Assembly: GCA_028095005.1 (NCBI GenBank) | Contig: CM051460.1 | Location: forward strand, 189,208,742-189,272,741 | DNA from: Rhynchospora pubera | Taxonomy: Eukaryota > Streptophyta > Magnoliopsida > Poales > Cyperaceae | Length of the DNA: 64,000 bases | Reading direction: 5' to 3' | Shown: positions 25,561 through 37,476 of the stretch, piece after piece | Layout: each line of letters opens with the position of its first letter | Position numbering within the stretch: position 1 is the stretch's first letter | Notes under the pieces: model-generated | Seen by the model: the letters and a program-made list of their open reading frames with translations, nothing else | Databases searched by the model: none | What the model was told of the DNA's origin: nothing | Translations under genes and position numbers: made by a program

Positions 25561-26699
25561 CCCCCTCCAATGCCGTCAATTTTATTTAGATTAGGGTTTA
25601 TTTTCAAGAGGACAATCTGGTCGTTACAAAATTAATGACAAGTTAATGATGGCATTTTTAAAATTTATTATGTTAGGGGCATAAAACTAATTTTAATAAT
25701 TTTGCATGGCATAAATAATATAATTAGCAATTTAAGAGTGATATTTTTCAAATTGAAAAAAATTTAAGTTGCATAAAACTAATTTTTTCAAAAGAGAATT
25801 ATCTTTCAATTATAGGGATGCGGATATTCTTGACATTTATAAAAAGCAATTCACGACAGCCCAATTTTCTTATATGGGATGAGAAATAGATCTTTTCTTT
25901 AAAAGTACTAACAAAAAAATGCTCCTAATACGTGTGCAAATTTTAAAAATAAAAAAATGTTAGATAATAAAAATATCTGGTTGAATCTTACAGCGATGTA
26001 GGTGTATATATATCTTTTCGAATAATAAATTGTTTAAACATCATTTTTTCTGTCAAATGGTCTGATATTTTATCGGAAATTAACGTCTATACCACACATC
26101 AGATCAGATCACACAATTCAATGATTCATAATTGATATAAAATTTGTTTCCACCTCGAGTGAAATTTGTTTCGACCTTTTTATAGGTGCTATAAAATAGG
26201 GGGATAGAGGTGAACAATTATAATTAATTAAGCTCAAATAGAACCAGTCCAATGTAGAATGTCTATTAAAAAAAACATAAATGTATGGATGATGTGACAC
26301 TTTAGAGTTTAGACCAAGCTTCTAAATTTCGGCGTTTTTTCGGTGTTTTTTCCGAAAAAACGGTATTCCAGATCAAAACACACGCACGTCACAGTTATAA
26401 ATGAGAAAATGTCGTAGCGTGTTTTTTCAGTTTTTTCGGCGTTTTTTCGGTGAAAGAAATGTGTTTTGCGAAGACTTAACGGAAAAATGGTAACATTAAA
26501 AAAAATATTCAGTGGTCAAAACAAAAACCCTACTCCTATGCCTCAAAATCAATCTCTTTCTCTCTTTCTGCTTGTGCGCCGCTCCAGTCTCCTCTACTCC
26601 TCCGCCACTCCTCCCTCTACTGGCACTACTGCTCTCCTCCTCTACTGGTAGCACAAGAACAAGAGCACTACCAATCTCCTCTACTGGCAGCGCAAGAGC
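25561..26699. other. spacer with CT-rich repeats
   Basis: Mostly AT-rich and unrecognised. At 26331-26460 the string 'ggcgttttttcggtg' occurs twice and partly inverted. At 26560-26700 a CT-rich stretch contains a near-tandem duplication of 'tctcctctactggyagc' followed by 'caagagcactac'. Frames in this CT-rich stretch are low-complexity and are not called. Confidence 0.4.
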
Positions 26700-26704
26700 A
26701 CTAC

Positions 26705-28617
26705 TGATATAGCATTTATATATATGGTATTTGGCCGGACTTAACCCTAAAATCATAGCCTAAACTCTTGAAATTGTGTGCTTTTCAGCTTGGATTTGTG
26801 GGATTTGATACTGCTTTGGGTTTGTCTTTTGAATTTCAGGGATTTGGAGCAAAAACAACGAAAATCGGCATATTTCGGCGCTACAAGTAATCTAGTGCGG
26901 TCTACATCAACCCTGTGCGGCAGACACCTCATATCCCTCTTCTTTGGATGCCTCCTGTGTGACTAGCAACTCTCCTGTGCGGCCAACACTTGCCTGGTGC
27001 GGCCAATAGCCCTCTGGTGCCACCAAGACCTCTCTGGTGCGGCCAACACCCCTCCTGTGCGGCCAACAATCCTTCTGTGCGGCCAACAGCTCTCCAGTGC
27101 GGCCTGCAATGCATCCAACGTGTCCTGGACATCTCCAGTGCGGAGTACAATCCAGCTGTGCGGCCAACACTTGGGCTGGATGACTCATTCCCAGCCCAGC
27201 ACGCTATTGTACTCCGAACAGGGCCTGCTGTAGCCCGCACAACCCAAATTGTATCCCGCACCGACCTAACTGTATTCCGCACCAAACCCTAAACCTAACC
27301 CATTCCCTATATAAAGCGCCTCCCATGCCAAATGAGGCATCCTTCTCTCCATCTTCCACTCCCCAGGCGCCGCCTCATTTCCCACCATTTTCCTCCACTA
27401 TAGCCCGCACAGCTCCATCGTTGCGCGCACAGCGTCACCGTACCCCGCACAACACCATTTTCCACCGTCGATCCACTCTCTGCCACGTCGATTCACCCCG
27501 CACTGCCGCCATTGAACCCCGCACCGTCGCCATTGCATCCCGCATCGTGCCTCTGGAGCTTGGATTTCATGCGACAGCATTGATTCCGGCTCCGATTTCG
27601 ACTCTAGAAGCTTGCAAGTAGGAGGAATAGACTGGGTTACGGTTGTATCTTTCCTTTCTCTCTTGTTTGCTCGATTATGGAGTTTGTATCTTGCATTTCA
27701 TCATTTACTTTCAGTTTTGAGCATATGCTAGCCTAGATTGCATTGTCTTAGGGTTTAAGTTAGATCTTGATGTTTGGATTGATGTATGACACTTGATATT
27801 TGGTATTTGATGTGTATTGCTTGTTGAATGTTATTTGTAAATGGTTGTTTGTGCTTGATTGATTAACTGAACCTCCTATTAGATGAATGGCCACATCTAA
27901 TCTTGGTCAAAGGTGTAGGTTAGTTGATTGGTTGAACAAAGTGGCTTGAGGTAGGATATGAGCCGAAAGGTAGTCCAATTGGTACCCGACAGGGGAAAGT
28001 TTCTGCTAAAGCGAAAATCTAGTGGATACCTTTAATAACAACAAGTGAACTTAGGTAAATTAAGCCAACATGCGAAAGTTGAGGGTTAATCGACCTAATG
28101 GGGGTGTTATACTAGGTTCCGGTCCCGATACCATGACCAACAAGCGACAGCTGAGGTCTAGGGAGTCCAAGTCCGGCTAGATCTGCCTCACATAAGCCAA
28201 AAACCAAGTTATTGAGTCGAAACACCATTAACTAAGGGTTGTGCGAGCAACATTGGTGCCTGTGCGGAGTACACAGGCCTAATCTGCTGCGCACTAGTCG
28301 GTATCGGCACGAAAGTGACCGGTGCCAACGACCCGAAGCCGGACTGAAAGTAAAACTGAAACCCTAGGACACTTTCATTGCATATTTTATCACCAAAACA
28401 CCAAAAATTGTTAGTTGTTTGTCTCTTAATTGATTGTTTTTGTTAATTGTTAGTTTAAGCCTAAACCCTTCATTTGATTGTCTAGATTTTGTGAATAAGT
28501 AAGGTTTAGTACTCAATCTACCGTTCCTGTGGATTCGACCCCTAACCACATCCAACGATTTACCGTACGCTTGCGGTACTTTTAGGACTAAATTAGAATA
28601 TTATTAGCTACATATCA
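26705..28617 (+). mobile_element. solo LTR, probably Gypsy
   Basis: It begins TGATATAGCATTTA and ends GCTACATATCA, with TGATAT/ATATCA inverted ends. It is flanked by a perfect 5-bp duplication, actac, at 26700-26704 and 28618-28622. Length is 1913 bp. Internal text (cctgtggattcgacccctaa near the end, gtttgtatcttgc in the middle) resembles the LTR at 20861, which supports Gypsy. It carries a TGCGG motif array (26895-27550). Short frames inside it are consequences of that array. Confidence 0.8.
26895..27175 (+). repeat. ~20-bp minisatellite (GTGCGGCCAAC) within the solo LTR
   Basis: About a dozen degenerate units of roughly 20-21 bp with the core 'ctgtgcggccaaca', many still recognisable. From 27236 to 27550 the same core recurs in the opposite sense as CCCGCAC. 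Confidence 0.75.
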
Positions 28618-28622
28618 ACTAC

Positions 28623-28987
28623 CGCCCTCCTTCTCCTTCAGTCCTTCATCTACTTGCGAAGTAATTACGAAATGGTGATGTATTGAAGCCTGAAGGATGT
28701 AGAACAATTGTTAAATTTGTATCGTCTAAAGGTCCAATGGTAACACAGTCTTTGTAACAGGAGCATCCATTCTTTTCGGGCAAAACAAGTAATTCAATTC
28801 AAAATTACCAGAGATTAGCAAATCAGGCATCGTTAATTCAAATTCGGTGTAGAGCTATATCCTATAGTACGACAACACTTAGACCCTTCAAATTAAATCC
28901 TATAGTTCTCTTTTATTTTTCTCAATTTATCTATAACAAATGCAGATCGCTGGATTGATTTTGTGGGGTCCGAATTGCCACGCTACA
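28623..28987. other. spacer
   Basis: No gene or bounded repeat is recognised between the solo LTR and the hAT MITE. Confidence 0.4.
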
Positions 28988-29232
28988 CAGTGGCGGAGCT
29001 AGAAAATTTCGATATGGGGTAAAATATTAATATTAAACCTAAAAATTAATTTAATAATCTTATTACAAAATACAATAATCTTATAATAATTTTTACATAT
29101 TTATGAGGTTCAAAAATAAATATTTTCTAACAATTTACTTAAATAACATATAAAATTGTATACTTTTGGGTTAAATTAATAAACAAATGGGGGTCAATTG
29201 CACCCCATTTGCATTACTTGGCTCCGCCACTG
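28988..29232. mobile_element. hAT-like MITE (CAGTGGCGGA termini)
   Basis: It begins cagtggcggagctag and ends ggctccgccactg. The 8-bp flanks acgctaca and gcgctata match at six of eight positions, consistent with an aged hAT target duplication. The interior is AT-rich and non-coding. It shares termini with the element at 37056-37226. Confidence 0.75.
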
Positions 29233-29545
29233 GCGCTATACGGCGTAGCACTACACTAGATTTGAATCAATCCGCAATTGAATCGCAGAGATGTACATGA
29301 TATGCAATTAATTAAGAAATCATTTTAATCCCAGAATTTACCATTTTTAAAACAATTTGATGACACAACAAAAGAAGTAATATTTGTAATTGTAGGGTTG
29401 ATGATGCGCTTAGAACAAACGTACACACTTGAAATTCTTGTGCTTGTTAAATTTGAAAAACATATACATTTAGATACTTTTATATGCACGTTTAAATTTA
29501 AGTGATATTCTTTTTTGTGTGAAATAACTTGACGATCTTGACTGT

Positions 29546-29693
29546 GGCTCCGTTTGGATGGTGTGGGAATAAGAGGAATAAGAAAAGAAGTATTGGGAAG
29601 TGTGTAATTTTATGAAGAGTTTGGATTGTTTATAATAAATTTGAAAGTAGGAAGAAGTTATTTTCTTATTCTTGCACCCATCCAAACGGAGCC
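29546..29693. mobile_element. Tourist-like MITE, TSD tgt
   Basis: Perfect 14-bp ends ggctccgtttggat / atccaaacggagcc, the family core 'aagtgtgtaattttatgaag' continuing into 'agtttggattgtttataat', and tgt on both sides (29543-29545, 29694-29696). Confidence 0.88.
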
Positions 29694-29762
29694 TGTATGT
29701 TTTCAAGTTAAGTTGAAAATATTAAAAGTTAGAATGAAGTTCTCATTAATGGACACAAAATC

Positions 29763-29920
29763 ATCTCCGTTTGGATTTTATTTGGAAAGAAGAGAAGAAA
29801 GAATAAGGAAATAAATTTATTATAAATAATTCAAACTCTTCACAAAGTTACACACTTTCCAATACTTCTTCCCACTTCTTCCCTTCTTTATTTCTTTCCA
29901 CACCTTATCCAAACGGAGCC
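29763..29920. mobile_element. Tourist-like MITE, second adjacent copy
   Basis: The left end ctccgtttggat has lost its first bases. The right end atccaaacggagcc is intact. The inverted core 'caaactcttcacaaagttac' is present. It lies only about 70 bp from the preceding copy. Confidence 0.8.
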
Positions 29921-31989
29921 GAAGAATAAACGAATGATTAACTCCTTTTTTCTAGACATGGAAATCGGACCAATAGAAATGGACGGGACAATTTATCACC
30001 ATCATTATAAATGTCCTATGTAATAAACTTTTAGAGCTTTATCGTCAAAGAAAGGGAGATATTTCAGAAGACCTATTACAGCATTAATACTGGTGGCTAG
30101 CAAATAAATGAGAAAATGATATTGATTTTAAAAATAGAGAATGCTTTCATTAGGAAATAAATTATTGTGAGAATAAGTCGTCTGCATTACTGTGTATTAG
30201 GACCCAATCGTGAATCGTCTGGCCCAATACACAGTATTACTACTATTAGTTACGCCAACACAGTATTGCTACTGTTAATTATGCCCGTTTTAAGTAATAT
30301 ACAAACACTGTATCGTTAAGTTTCTCAGACTGACCACAAATTTCAATTTAAAAAAAAAAAAACCCCACCGAATTTAGTTGCGAGTATTTGGTATTAGGTG
30401 AGAAATGGACCGACGATGTGATATTAAATAGCTAAGCCAAACAAGTGTTTCGGGCATTTGCGGTAGAGAAATGATAACTGCTTATATATTTGTGCCATCG
30501 CTTGAACAAAATGAACATATAAAATAAACAAGATGAATATATAGATGGCCAAAATAAACACATAAAAAAAATAAGTTTTATCATTCATTGTTCAGATTTT
30601 TATATGCATATTCAGCTCATTTCTATTGAACTTATTTTATTTGTATATATTCACTTTCATCATTTATATATTTATTTTGTCGATTTTTTTTTGTGTTCAC
30701 TCTGTCCAAAAAATGACAAGCGATAACAAAACTAATCGATTTTCTTTGCGGTAAGCCGGTAAGGTAATCATGCGATTATGTTCGACTTTTGTGGCCGTGT
30801 TTGGGCTTTTGCCTTAAATATGGGTCCAAAAATCCAAAACTCAAAGCTCGTTACTATTCATTATGCTTTGAGTGCCGAGTAGAAATGAACCTTAATGTTA
30901 ATTTTAATAAAACAGGACCCAAACACTTTTTAAATTTGCAAAAGATGCAAAATATAGATATAAGGAGAAAACGCTAGTTCTAAATTTTGGTGACAAGTCG
31001 TAGAATATAGTTCCAAAGCTTAGTAGTTGCTACCAAGTAGAGAGAAAAGAAGAAAATAAAAGAAAAAAGGAAGAAAAAAAATAGAGGAGTTCCACTATTG
31101 CAGGATTGTTTTAGATTGTACTATTAAAAGTTTAAAACTCCAATGATGTGGTGAATGCTCTCTGAATTAAGTGCATAAACTTTATTTTATAACTTGCGTC
31201 TTTAGTTACTTGCCAAACAAGTATTTTAGTGTATACTCTTGTTGCTTGATATATCTCTTACAATATTTGACTTGGATGTAGAACAATATAATTAACTATC
31301 CACTTTTTTTTTTCTTTCCAAAATTCGAACCTTGCATCTATGGCAGTTGATGTTTACATCTCAATTCTTTATTGAACCAATGAGGACCTTTTCAATTAGG
31401 TAATTTGAGCTTTTTATCTAAATCCATAGGAATTCTTTGAATTCAGAGTATACATTCCAAGATAGACAAGAATTGAAAGGTATGTAGCCCGTTTTATTTT
31501 TATTGTATTAGTTTTTTCCAATAGCTTATTGTGGTATTGTACAAACTTCAAAGTTAGATCATTAAAATGTTGCACAACATTCAAATGAAAATATAAAATA
31601 TCGAATTGAAAATGAAGAACATACTAAATAGAAAAGAAAACAATGGAAATAGAAGTTTAAAATTGGAAAAAAAAACGATATGTGTGCAGGTCAATGCCAT
31701 CTAGTGTCTTCAACTTCGCCGCGGTACATACGTGGTTTATGCAATACAATACATGGTCTAAGTAACTACATATATTCACATGAGCATGTGCATATAGCCT
31801 AGTCAGTTGCATAGGTTGTATCTCTTAGATGAATTTGTCTTATTTAATGTCTAATTGCTGCTATGCTTGATTCTGAGCCTAAGTCTTTAATTGAGATTCT
31901 GTTATAGAAACACAGCTGTATGTTTATAAGAATATGTCAGAAGGCCTAGTTAGGTGACAGTGAATTATATTATTGTTCATACAATACCT
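29921..31989. other. AT-rich spacer
   Basis: No gene is recognised. A 10-bp inverted repeat, actgtgtatt / aatacacagt, lies at about 30198-30235. Confidence 0.4.
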
Positions 31990-32367
31990 CCTCTGTGAAT
32001 GAAAGGGGTTTAGTTTGTTTTTTGGGTTTTATTGAACTATTAGTAATAAAGGGATCAAGTTGCAGTTTGATACCGCCGGCACAGGGAGAGCAGATGGCAG
32101 GTTCAGATAACATAGCCGAAGATGGAGTGTTCTCATCAAATGCTGCTCTTTGCGTTTATGGTTTGTTGTTTTTGAGTTGCATTGCAAACTAGATATCTTT
32201 GAGTTCTGTAAATATAATAAGGGGAGCTGGGCTAAGCAAGAGATATTAGAGAAAAGATTAGGGGCAGTTTGCTTTTTTTTTTTTCTGGTTGCTTTTATCT
32301 GTAATAGACTTTTGTTTCATATAATGAAACGGTAACCTCCAAGGTTACTTTTTTGGAAAAAAAAAAA
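31990..32367 (+). mobile_element. probable 5'-truncated LINE tail
   Basis: It ends in aatgaaac, a short hairpin (ggtaacc tcc aaggttac) and an A-tract at 32357-32367, the plan of plant L1-type 3' ends. An open stretch of 65 codons upstream (31995-32192) has no recognised domain. The 5' boundary and target duplication could not be fixed. Confidence 0.45.
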
Positions 32368-34074
32368 TCAGACCAGGTAATAGGGATAAAATTTAAGTGA
32401 AGGTCATTTAAAATTTTATAATAAAGGGAGTACATAGTAGGGACATTTTTGGGATAGCTGTGTGAAAATACTGTCAACATTGTAATAGAGAAATCAACCT
32501 GATTGCCTTTTCCTTATTTGCTTGCTATGTTTGTTTCTGGTGTTAATTGTTGATCTTGTGACTAAGGTTGCAATTACAATTGCAATTGCTCCCGCAGAGA
32601 CCCTTTGATATAGCCTTGTTTCTGGCACTGCAATCTATAGAATTTCATTCATGATTTGTGAGGTACTATAGTACCATTATAAAAAATAGAGGGACTAAAC
32701 TGCATAGAAATGAAGTATCATTCTCCCTTCAATTTAGAACAGAATGAAATCAATCAGGCCTTGTTTATTATGATGTCATTACTGTAGGTGGTTCGTGGTA
32801 TGAGCTGTCTGGTATTAAATAAATGTCAGGACCTGATTGCATATAATAAGGAACATTCCCATTCACTGAAGTTAGTTCAATTTCTGAGGAAAGTAATACA
32901 AGTACTTGCTAATTTTATTTCTTGCAATCTTTTGATAAGTTCTTGCAATGAAAATCTAGGGTGCTTCTAAATGTTTGCTATGACTTGCTTGAGTAATATG
33001 GGTGTGCATTACTTTGTTCCTTTACAAACTGTCATATGCAGGTTAGACTTAAGGGTCACATTTCCAAAATTTGAGAATCTGAAATTTAGATAATCACAGA
33101 GTCAACAATGCAAAAATATTGTCGATGATGGAAACAATAATTTGTTGCCTTAGTAGTCTTGCATGCTACTGGTCATGAGTTTCTTTATTAAGGAACTACC
33201 ACGTTTGGACAGTCATGGACTCATGGGATATATGACTTGGTTGAATGTGTATGCAGTATAAGCCCTGACAAAACTAAAGACCAGTATCAAAAAGAAACAA
33301 ATCAGCGTGGCACTTGTAACAATCCAGGTGCATGGTTGTTAGTTGGTTAACATATGACAAATAGTTCTATTATCATCTTCATTTTAGTATACTAACTGAT
33401 TTCCCGTTTTCTTTGCATCAGGACTACTTGAAGAGTTCAATGTTCTCACTTCTCACTTTAAGCTATACGTATATGAAAATTAATGTCATTGTATTAACTG
33501 AAAGCATGCAACCCTGTCTGTAATTAAACCTAATATATGTTGGATATCCATGTAAAGCTACTTGCATACGTGAATTCTCTTTAGCTTAATTGGTATACGG
33601 CATAGATATAAGGCATGTGTATGGCCTGTATAAAAATGTGCATACATGTTATGTTTTGTTACAACCTGTTGGCCTGTTGCATATCAAAATGTGCATATCC
33701 TTGCTCATGATGCCAACCTCTGTATCGCCCAAAAACATCTCCTTTGTACCGATTTTGTCAACCAAGGGTTACATTATTTTGTACACAACTAAGCTATACC
33801 TCATGTTGTACATTAAATTAGTTAAAAGTGCATAAGAGTCAGTTGATGTTTGCTTGTCAAACGAGGATGTGTCAAGGCTTTTATAGCACATAAATGTGTT
33901 ACCTTGTAACGGCTTATTATCCTAATCTAAGTGCAAAAAGTACAAATTGTGCTTCGCGAAATATAACAATTGGTGTAGAAAATGGAGGCCCATGATATAT
34001 GGTTTATCAGGCCCAGTAGAAGACCGTCACCGAAATGCTCAACCCATCCAATCGCAGTCGCAAACTCGCAATCG
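32368..34074. other. unassigned, less AT-rich region
   Basis: The base composition is more balanced than in the flanks and recalls introns or old retroelement sequence, but no exon, domain or repeat boundary can be supported. Frames of 60-81 codons are not convincing. Confidence 0.35.
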
Positions 34075-34089
34075 AATTAGCTGTGACTG

Positions 34090-34408
34090 CAGGCACCTCC
34101 ATGATGTTCTTCTTTTCTTTTTTTCTTTGAACTCTCCCATACCCCGTTTTTATTTTATGTTTCCTTTTTTTTTGGATGGGTCTTTATCAGCAGTTAGTAG
34201 TTCTTTTAGGTTTTATTTTCTCAGTTTGGTAGAATTACTTTATCTTTCAGTTAGGGATTTGTTGGCTGGGAGTGGCCTAAACTGCTGCTCAGTATTTTGA
34301 TGGGGAAGTTCCGTCTCTTGTGGCTGTTGTACTCAAAATTTATGTACTTGGTCTCCTTTTATTAATTGAAAGCCTACGGGCATTTGAATCTTCAAAAAAA
34401 AAAAAAGA
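34090..34408 (+). mobile_element. 5'-truncated LINE with 15-bp target duplication
   Basis: The insert ends ttaattgaaa, hairpin gcctacgggc, then an A-tract (34394-34405). It is flanked by perfect 15-bp copies of aattagctgtgactg at 34075-34089 and 34409-34423. The body is a T-rich 3' untranslated region without coding. Confidence 0.82.
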
Positions 34409-34815
34409 AAATTAGCTGTGACTGAGCCTGTGACCACTGACCAAAATCAAATGTGAGTATGTGACCTGTGACACCTGTCAGTAGCTCACCTCCATTTGCT
34501 GAAGACTGACGTGGACGAACCATTGCCCGCCAAATCAGCCGAAACTTTAGAAGTTTATTTTAAAAAAATACTAGCAAACCCCGAAAAGTTAAAAATGAAA
34601 TATTCATAAAATCCTAAAAATCTAAATAAAGTATAATAATAATAATAATTATTATTATTATTTTCTTTCATAAAAAGTATAAAATTTTACAAATAAAAAT
34701 TTCCAATTATATTTTGATAGTTTGATCGTATTAAGCGTTTGAATTGTTCATTTGAAATTCAAAAAAATTAAGCATTCTAATGCAAAGTCTCTCTCTCATG
34801 CACGCACACCTACAT

Positions 34816-35273
34816 TTTTTTTTTTTTTTTTGAAGCAAGTGGGAAAACTGCCACCACTTTTCCATTTACAAAATGAGAAAAGCAATTACAGCACAACTTC
34901 TTAAACGTTCACCTCCACACAATCGCAGCCTACAGACCCCCAAAAACTGCACTGGTATCTAATCTGCAATACCAGTGCAGCCAATATTATCTAGTTACCA
35001 CTATCAGAATGCACAAATCACAGCAATTACACCCAAGAACAAAACAGCTGAAGAGTTCAATGAAAAAAGAAACATCCAACATATCAAAACCAAAAACAGT
35101 AAAAACATCAAACTAGTATAAAATCCTCATCAGCCCATGCATCAAAGATTCAAAGCTCTGGTCAGCTCTGTATTCATCAATCAACCTGGTCATTCCCCAT
35201 GATCAGTTGCATTGGCAGCAACCCAATCGGCAATCGCAGGCATCAACTTCATCACCCTGGCTCTTCAGTGCTG
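34816..35273 (-). mobile_element. 5'-truncated LINE with 16-bp target duplication
   Basis: On the minus strand the insert ends aatggaaa, a hairpin (aagtgg ... cccactt) and a long A-tract, seen here as poly-T at 34814-34831. Both sides carry gcacgcacacctacat (34800-34815 and 35274-35289), identical over 16 bp. A further hairpin, gcactggta/taccagtgc, lies at 34949-34978. Only short frames remain, in line with 5' truncation into the 3' end of the element. Confidence 0.82.
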
Positions 35274-35289
35274 GCACGCACACCTACAT

Positions 35290-35543
35290 ACAGCACGCAA
35301 TCTCTCTTGTGTGCGTACATACATACTTACATATTGGTTGCTATAAACATGCAGTACCGATGCATGATGATGCATCCTAAACCATGTAAAGGAAAACCCA
35401 CACAAAGTTTATACAAGCGGCTAGTTTTGTTGTGGCACATAAAATAGGAAAATAAAATTGAAATATAAAACGGACTGATCCACACACACAAACGCCCACC
35501 CACCCAAATATAACATCAACTCACTTTTTCAATATTATCGTTG
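35290..35543. other. short spacer and 3' flank of the truncated RING gene
   Basis: Nothing is recognised. It contains CA-rich simple sequence (cacacacaaacgcccaccca). Confidence 0.4.
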
Positions 35544-35831
35544 CTAATACTTGAAACACTTCATGACAAGATCCCAAATCCAATGTCCATCAAATGCAGA
35601 CGCAATTACCAACTCAATCGTCTCACCTCCTCCTTCCTCTAAACCGACATGCACAGCTACTGATTCCTGTTCTTCAACATGCATGAAGGATGTCGAGTCG
35701 CGACACAAAGGACATGTTGATTTTTTTTGGTTGATCCAGCCATCCATGCAATTTTTGTGAAATGAATGCTTGCACTGTAGTACAATCTCTTCATTATGAC
35801 TGATTTCTGATAGACAAAATATACACTCCAT
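35544..35831 (-). pseudogene. RING-H2 finger gene lacking its N-terminal half
   Basis: From the ATG at 35831 the frame gives 95 aa. The frame is open for 23 more codons upstream without another ATG. The RING-H2 set is complete and starts at once: C3, C6, C20, H22, H25, C28, C40, C43, with W32. The tail ends in HWIWDLVMKCFKY. In the other two RING genes here the domain is preceded by about 87 residues with a membrane helix. That part is missing, so this is either a 5'-truncated copy or a gene with an unseen upstream exon. The RING itself looks functional: all ligands are kept and there is no stop. A short soluble RING protein remains possible. Confidence 0.6.
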
Positions 35832-36433
35832 TTTTGTCACAATATTGCTCGGACATGCGGGAGAGGAGAAGCCTAAAAAGACCTCTACAAAATCCTTTCC
35901 TTAATTTTAATGCTGTAATAGTGAGATGCAGATGCGTATACACCACAACTAATACACTCAATGGGGGCTACCTCTATTTAACGTAGATACCACTAATTTA
36001 AAAAAAAAAGGTAGATAAATAAGGGGGATATTTGCTTGCTTGAATAGATTAGAAAGAGATTGTGGTTGTCTGTTTTGTACTGATTCAATGATGGGAATCG
36101 TTGAAAATTCCTACCTGTCTATAGATAATTATATATCCATGTCACCATGTGCAATGTCAATTATTCGCTCTGTAGAAGCACGGACATGGACACATGGTGG
36201 ATTAAATGCGGCTCTCTGGAATATGAATAAGTTAGTAGCGGGAATTTAAGTTGGAGAAGGATAATATAAGTTGTAGGGTACCAAAATGTTTGTATTTGAG
36301 TTATTTGTTAATTATTAGCACCTAGCAATCAATGATTTATTTTATTTTTCTTATTTCGGGATATTACTATACGGCGTAACTCATCACAAACCCCCCTTAA
36401 TTTGCAGGTTGATTTCTTTTCAACATCCATCTC
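35832..36433. other. upstream flank of the truncated RING gene
   Basis: A TATA-like string in minus orientation (ttaaatag, about 35975-35982) lies about 145 bp upstream of the ATG. A 69-codon plus-strand frame (36040-36249) has no recognised motif. Confidence 0.4.
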
Positions 36434-36453
36434 AACAATTCTTAAACAATTAA

Positions 36454-36602
36454 GAACCACTCTTGGTCTAGTGACAAAGAACAATGCACTTTGATTTTTT
36501 CAGTGAAAGGTCGCAGGTTCGAAATCTGACTGAGAGGTTTTATATAGACATTTAATTTAAAAATAAATTAGGTGGCTTAAACCTCCAATTTATGTTAAAA
36601 AA
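36454..36602 (+). mobile_element. tRNA-derived SINE with 20-bp target duplication
   Basis: It is 149 bp long and starts gaaccactcttggtctagtg. Box A-like tggtctagtga is at 36464-36474 and box B-like ggttcgaaatc at 36516-36526, giving an internal RNA polymerase III promoter. The 3' end is an A-tract. The flanks are identical over 20 bp (aacaattcttaaacaattaa at 36434-36453 and 36603-36622), the signature of LINE-driven retroposition. Confidence 0.9.
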
Positions 36603-36939
36603 AACAATTCTTAAACAATTAAAACACATTAGCACTACAAGTGTACTTGTATTTTTATGCTCTTCGATTCGGTATCTAGGAACAACCGGACGCAGTACAA
36701 TATATTTTTCATTTATCAATAATCAGACAGATATTTTGACATGCCGTAAACAGAGCTTGCCAACTTGTGGTCCTTCAATAGCCACACAGTGGCAAATTGG
36801 CAATATCACCTCGAAAAAAAAAATATAAAAACATAAGAAATTAATAAAAAGGTTGGTGGGGTGTGGTTTGTTCAAATTTCAGTCTTTCAGAGCAGCTTTA
36901 ATTAATTTTATAATAATGGGCCCCCTATAGACCTTTAAC

Positions 36940-37468
36940 CAATGTTTTTAATATCCTACCGGCCATCAAACCGGTGAGGAGGGCGGTATGCGGTTTTACC
37001 GGTTCTATCGGTTTGTGCCGGTAAGTACCGGCTAGGACTGATTTTAATATAATACCAGGGGCGGATCTATCACCGGGGCGAGTCCCACCTCACGTCGTCG
37101 AGCCCTTGGAGCCCCCTTTTAGCCCCAGCTAATTTTTTTCTGCCATTGGAGCACTCAAAAGTGGGGCTGAAGATTTAAACAGAGGTTGTCAGACCCACCT
37201 AGATATTTTTTCTAGATCCGCCACTGTATAATACATATATTTTACAAGCAACACATACATACATGAGCTATCGGCACAGTGGATAAGGCTGTTGGTTGCC
37301 ACTCTGTTTGCCGAAATCGGATACTGAAATTTTTCGATATTTTCGGTATGTGACCGATATCCTCCGTACGTAGAAAGAACTGTTTTACAACAATTTCATA
37401 CCGGATCAGGGTCCGATATCCGGTATTACCGGAAATTACCGGTATCCGATCCTGTATTGAAAACATTG
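36940..37468. mobile_element. CAATG-ended MITE with 8-bp target duplication, carrying a nested MITE
   Basis: It begins caatgtttttaatatcctacc and ends ttgaaaacattg. It is flanked by perfect copies of cctttaac (36932-36939, 37469-37476), an 8-bp duplication as in hAT elements. It has the same ACCGG-rich plan as 12858-13275, and retains a box A-like cggcacagtgg (about 37272) while box B is eroded. A second MITE (37056-37226) sits inside it. Confidence 0.85.
37056..37226. mobile_element. hAT-like MITE nested in the CAATG element
   Basis: It has termini caggggcggatcta / tagatccgccactg and perfect 8-bp flanks tataatac (37048-37055, 37227-37234). It is related by termini to the element at 28988-29232. 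The interior is C-rich and non-coding. Confidence 0.9.
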
Positions 37469-37476
37469 CCTTTAAC

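Noticed and set aside
26907..27292. Overlapping frames of 78-118 codons on both strands
   Set aside because: They follow directly from the ~20-bp TGCGG minisatellite in the solo LTR, which opens several frames at once. There is no start context and no conserved domain.
29763..29920. A target duplication for this MITE copy
   Set aside because: The flanking triplets differ and the left terminus has lost its first bases, so no duplication is claimed for it.
34090..34408. Protein-coding frame starting at 33947 and running into the LINE tail
   Set aside because: The frame crosses the 15-bp target duplication and reads T-rich untranslated sequence. It is not conserved-looking.
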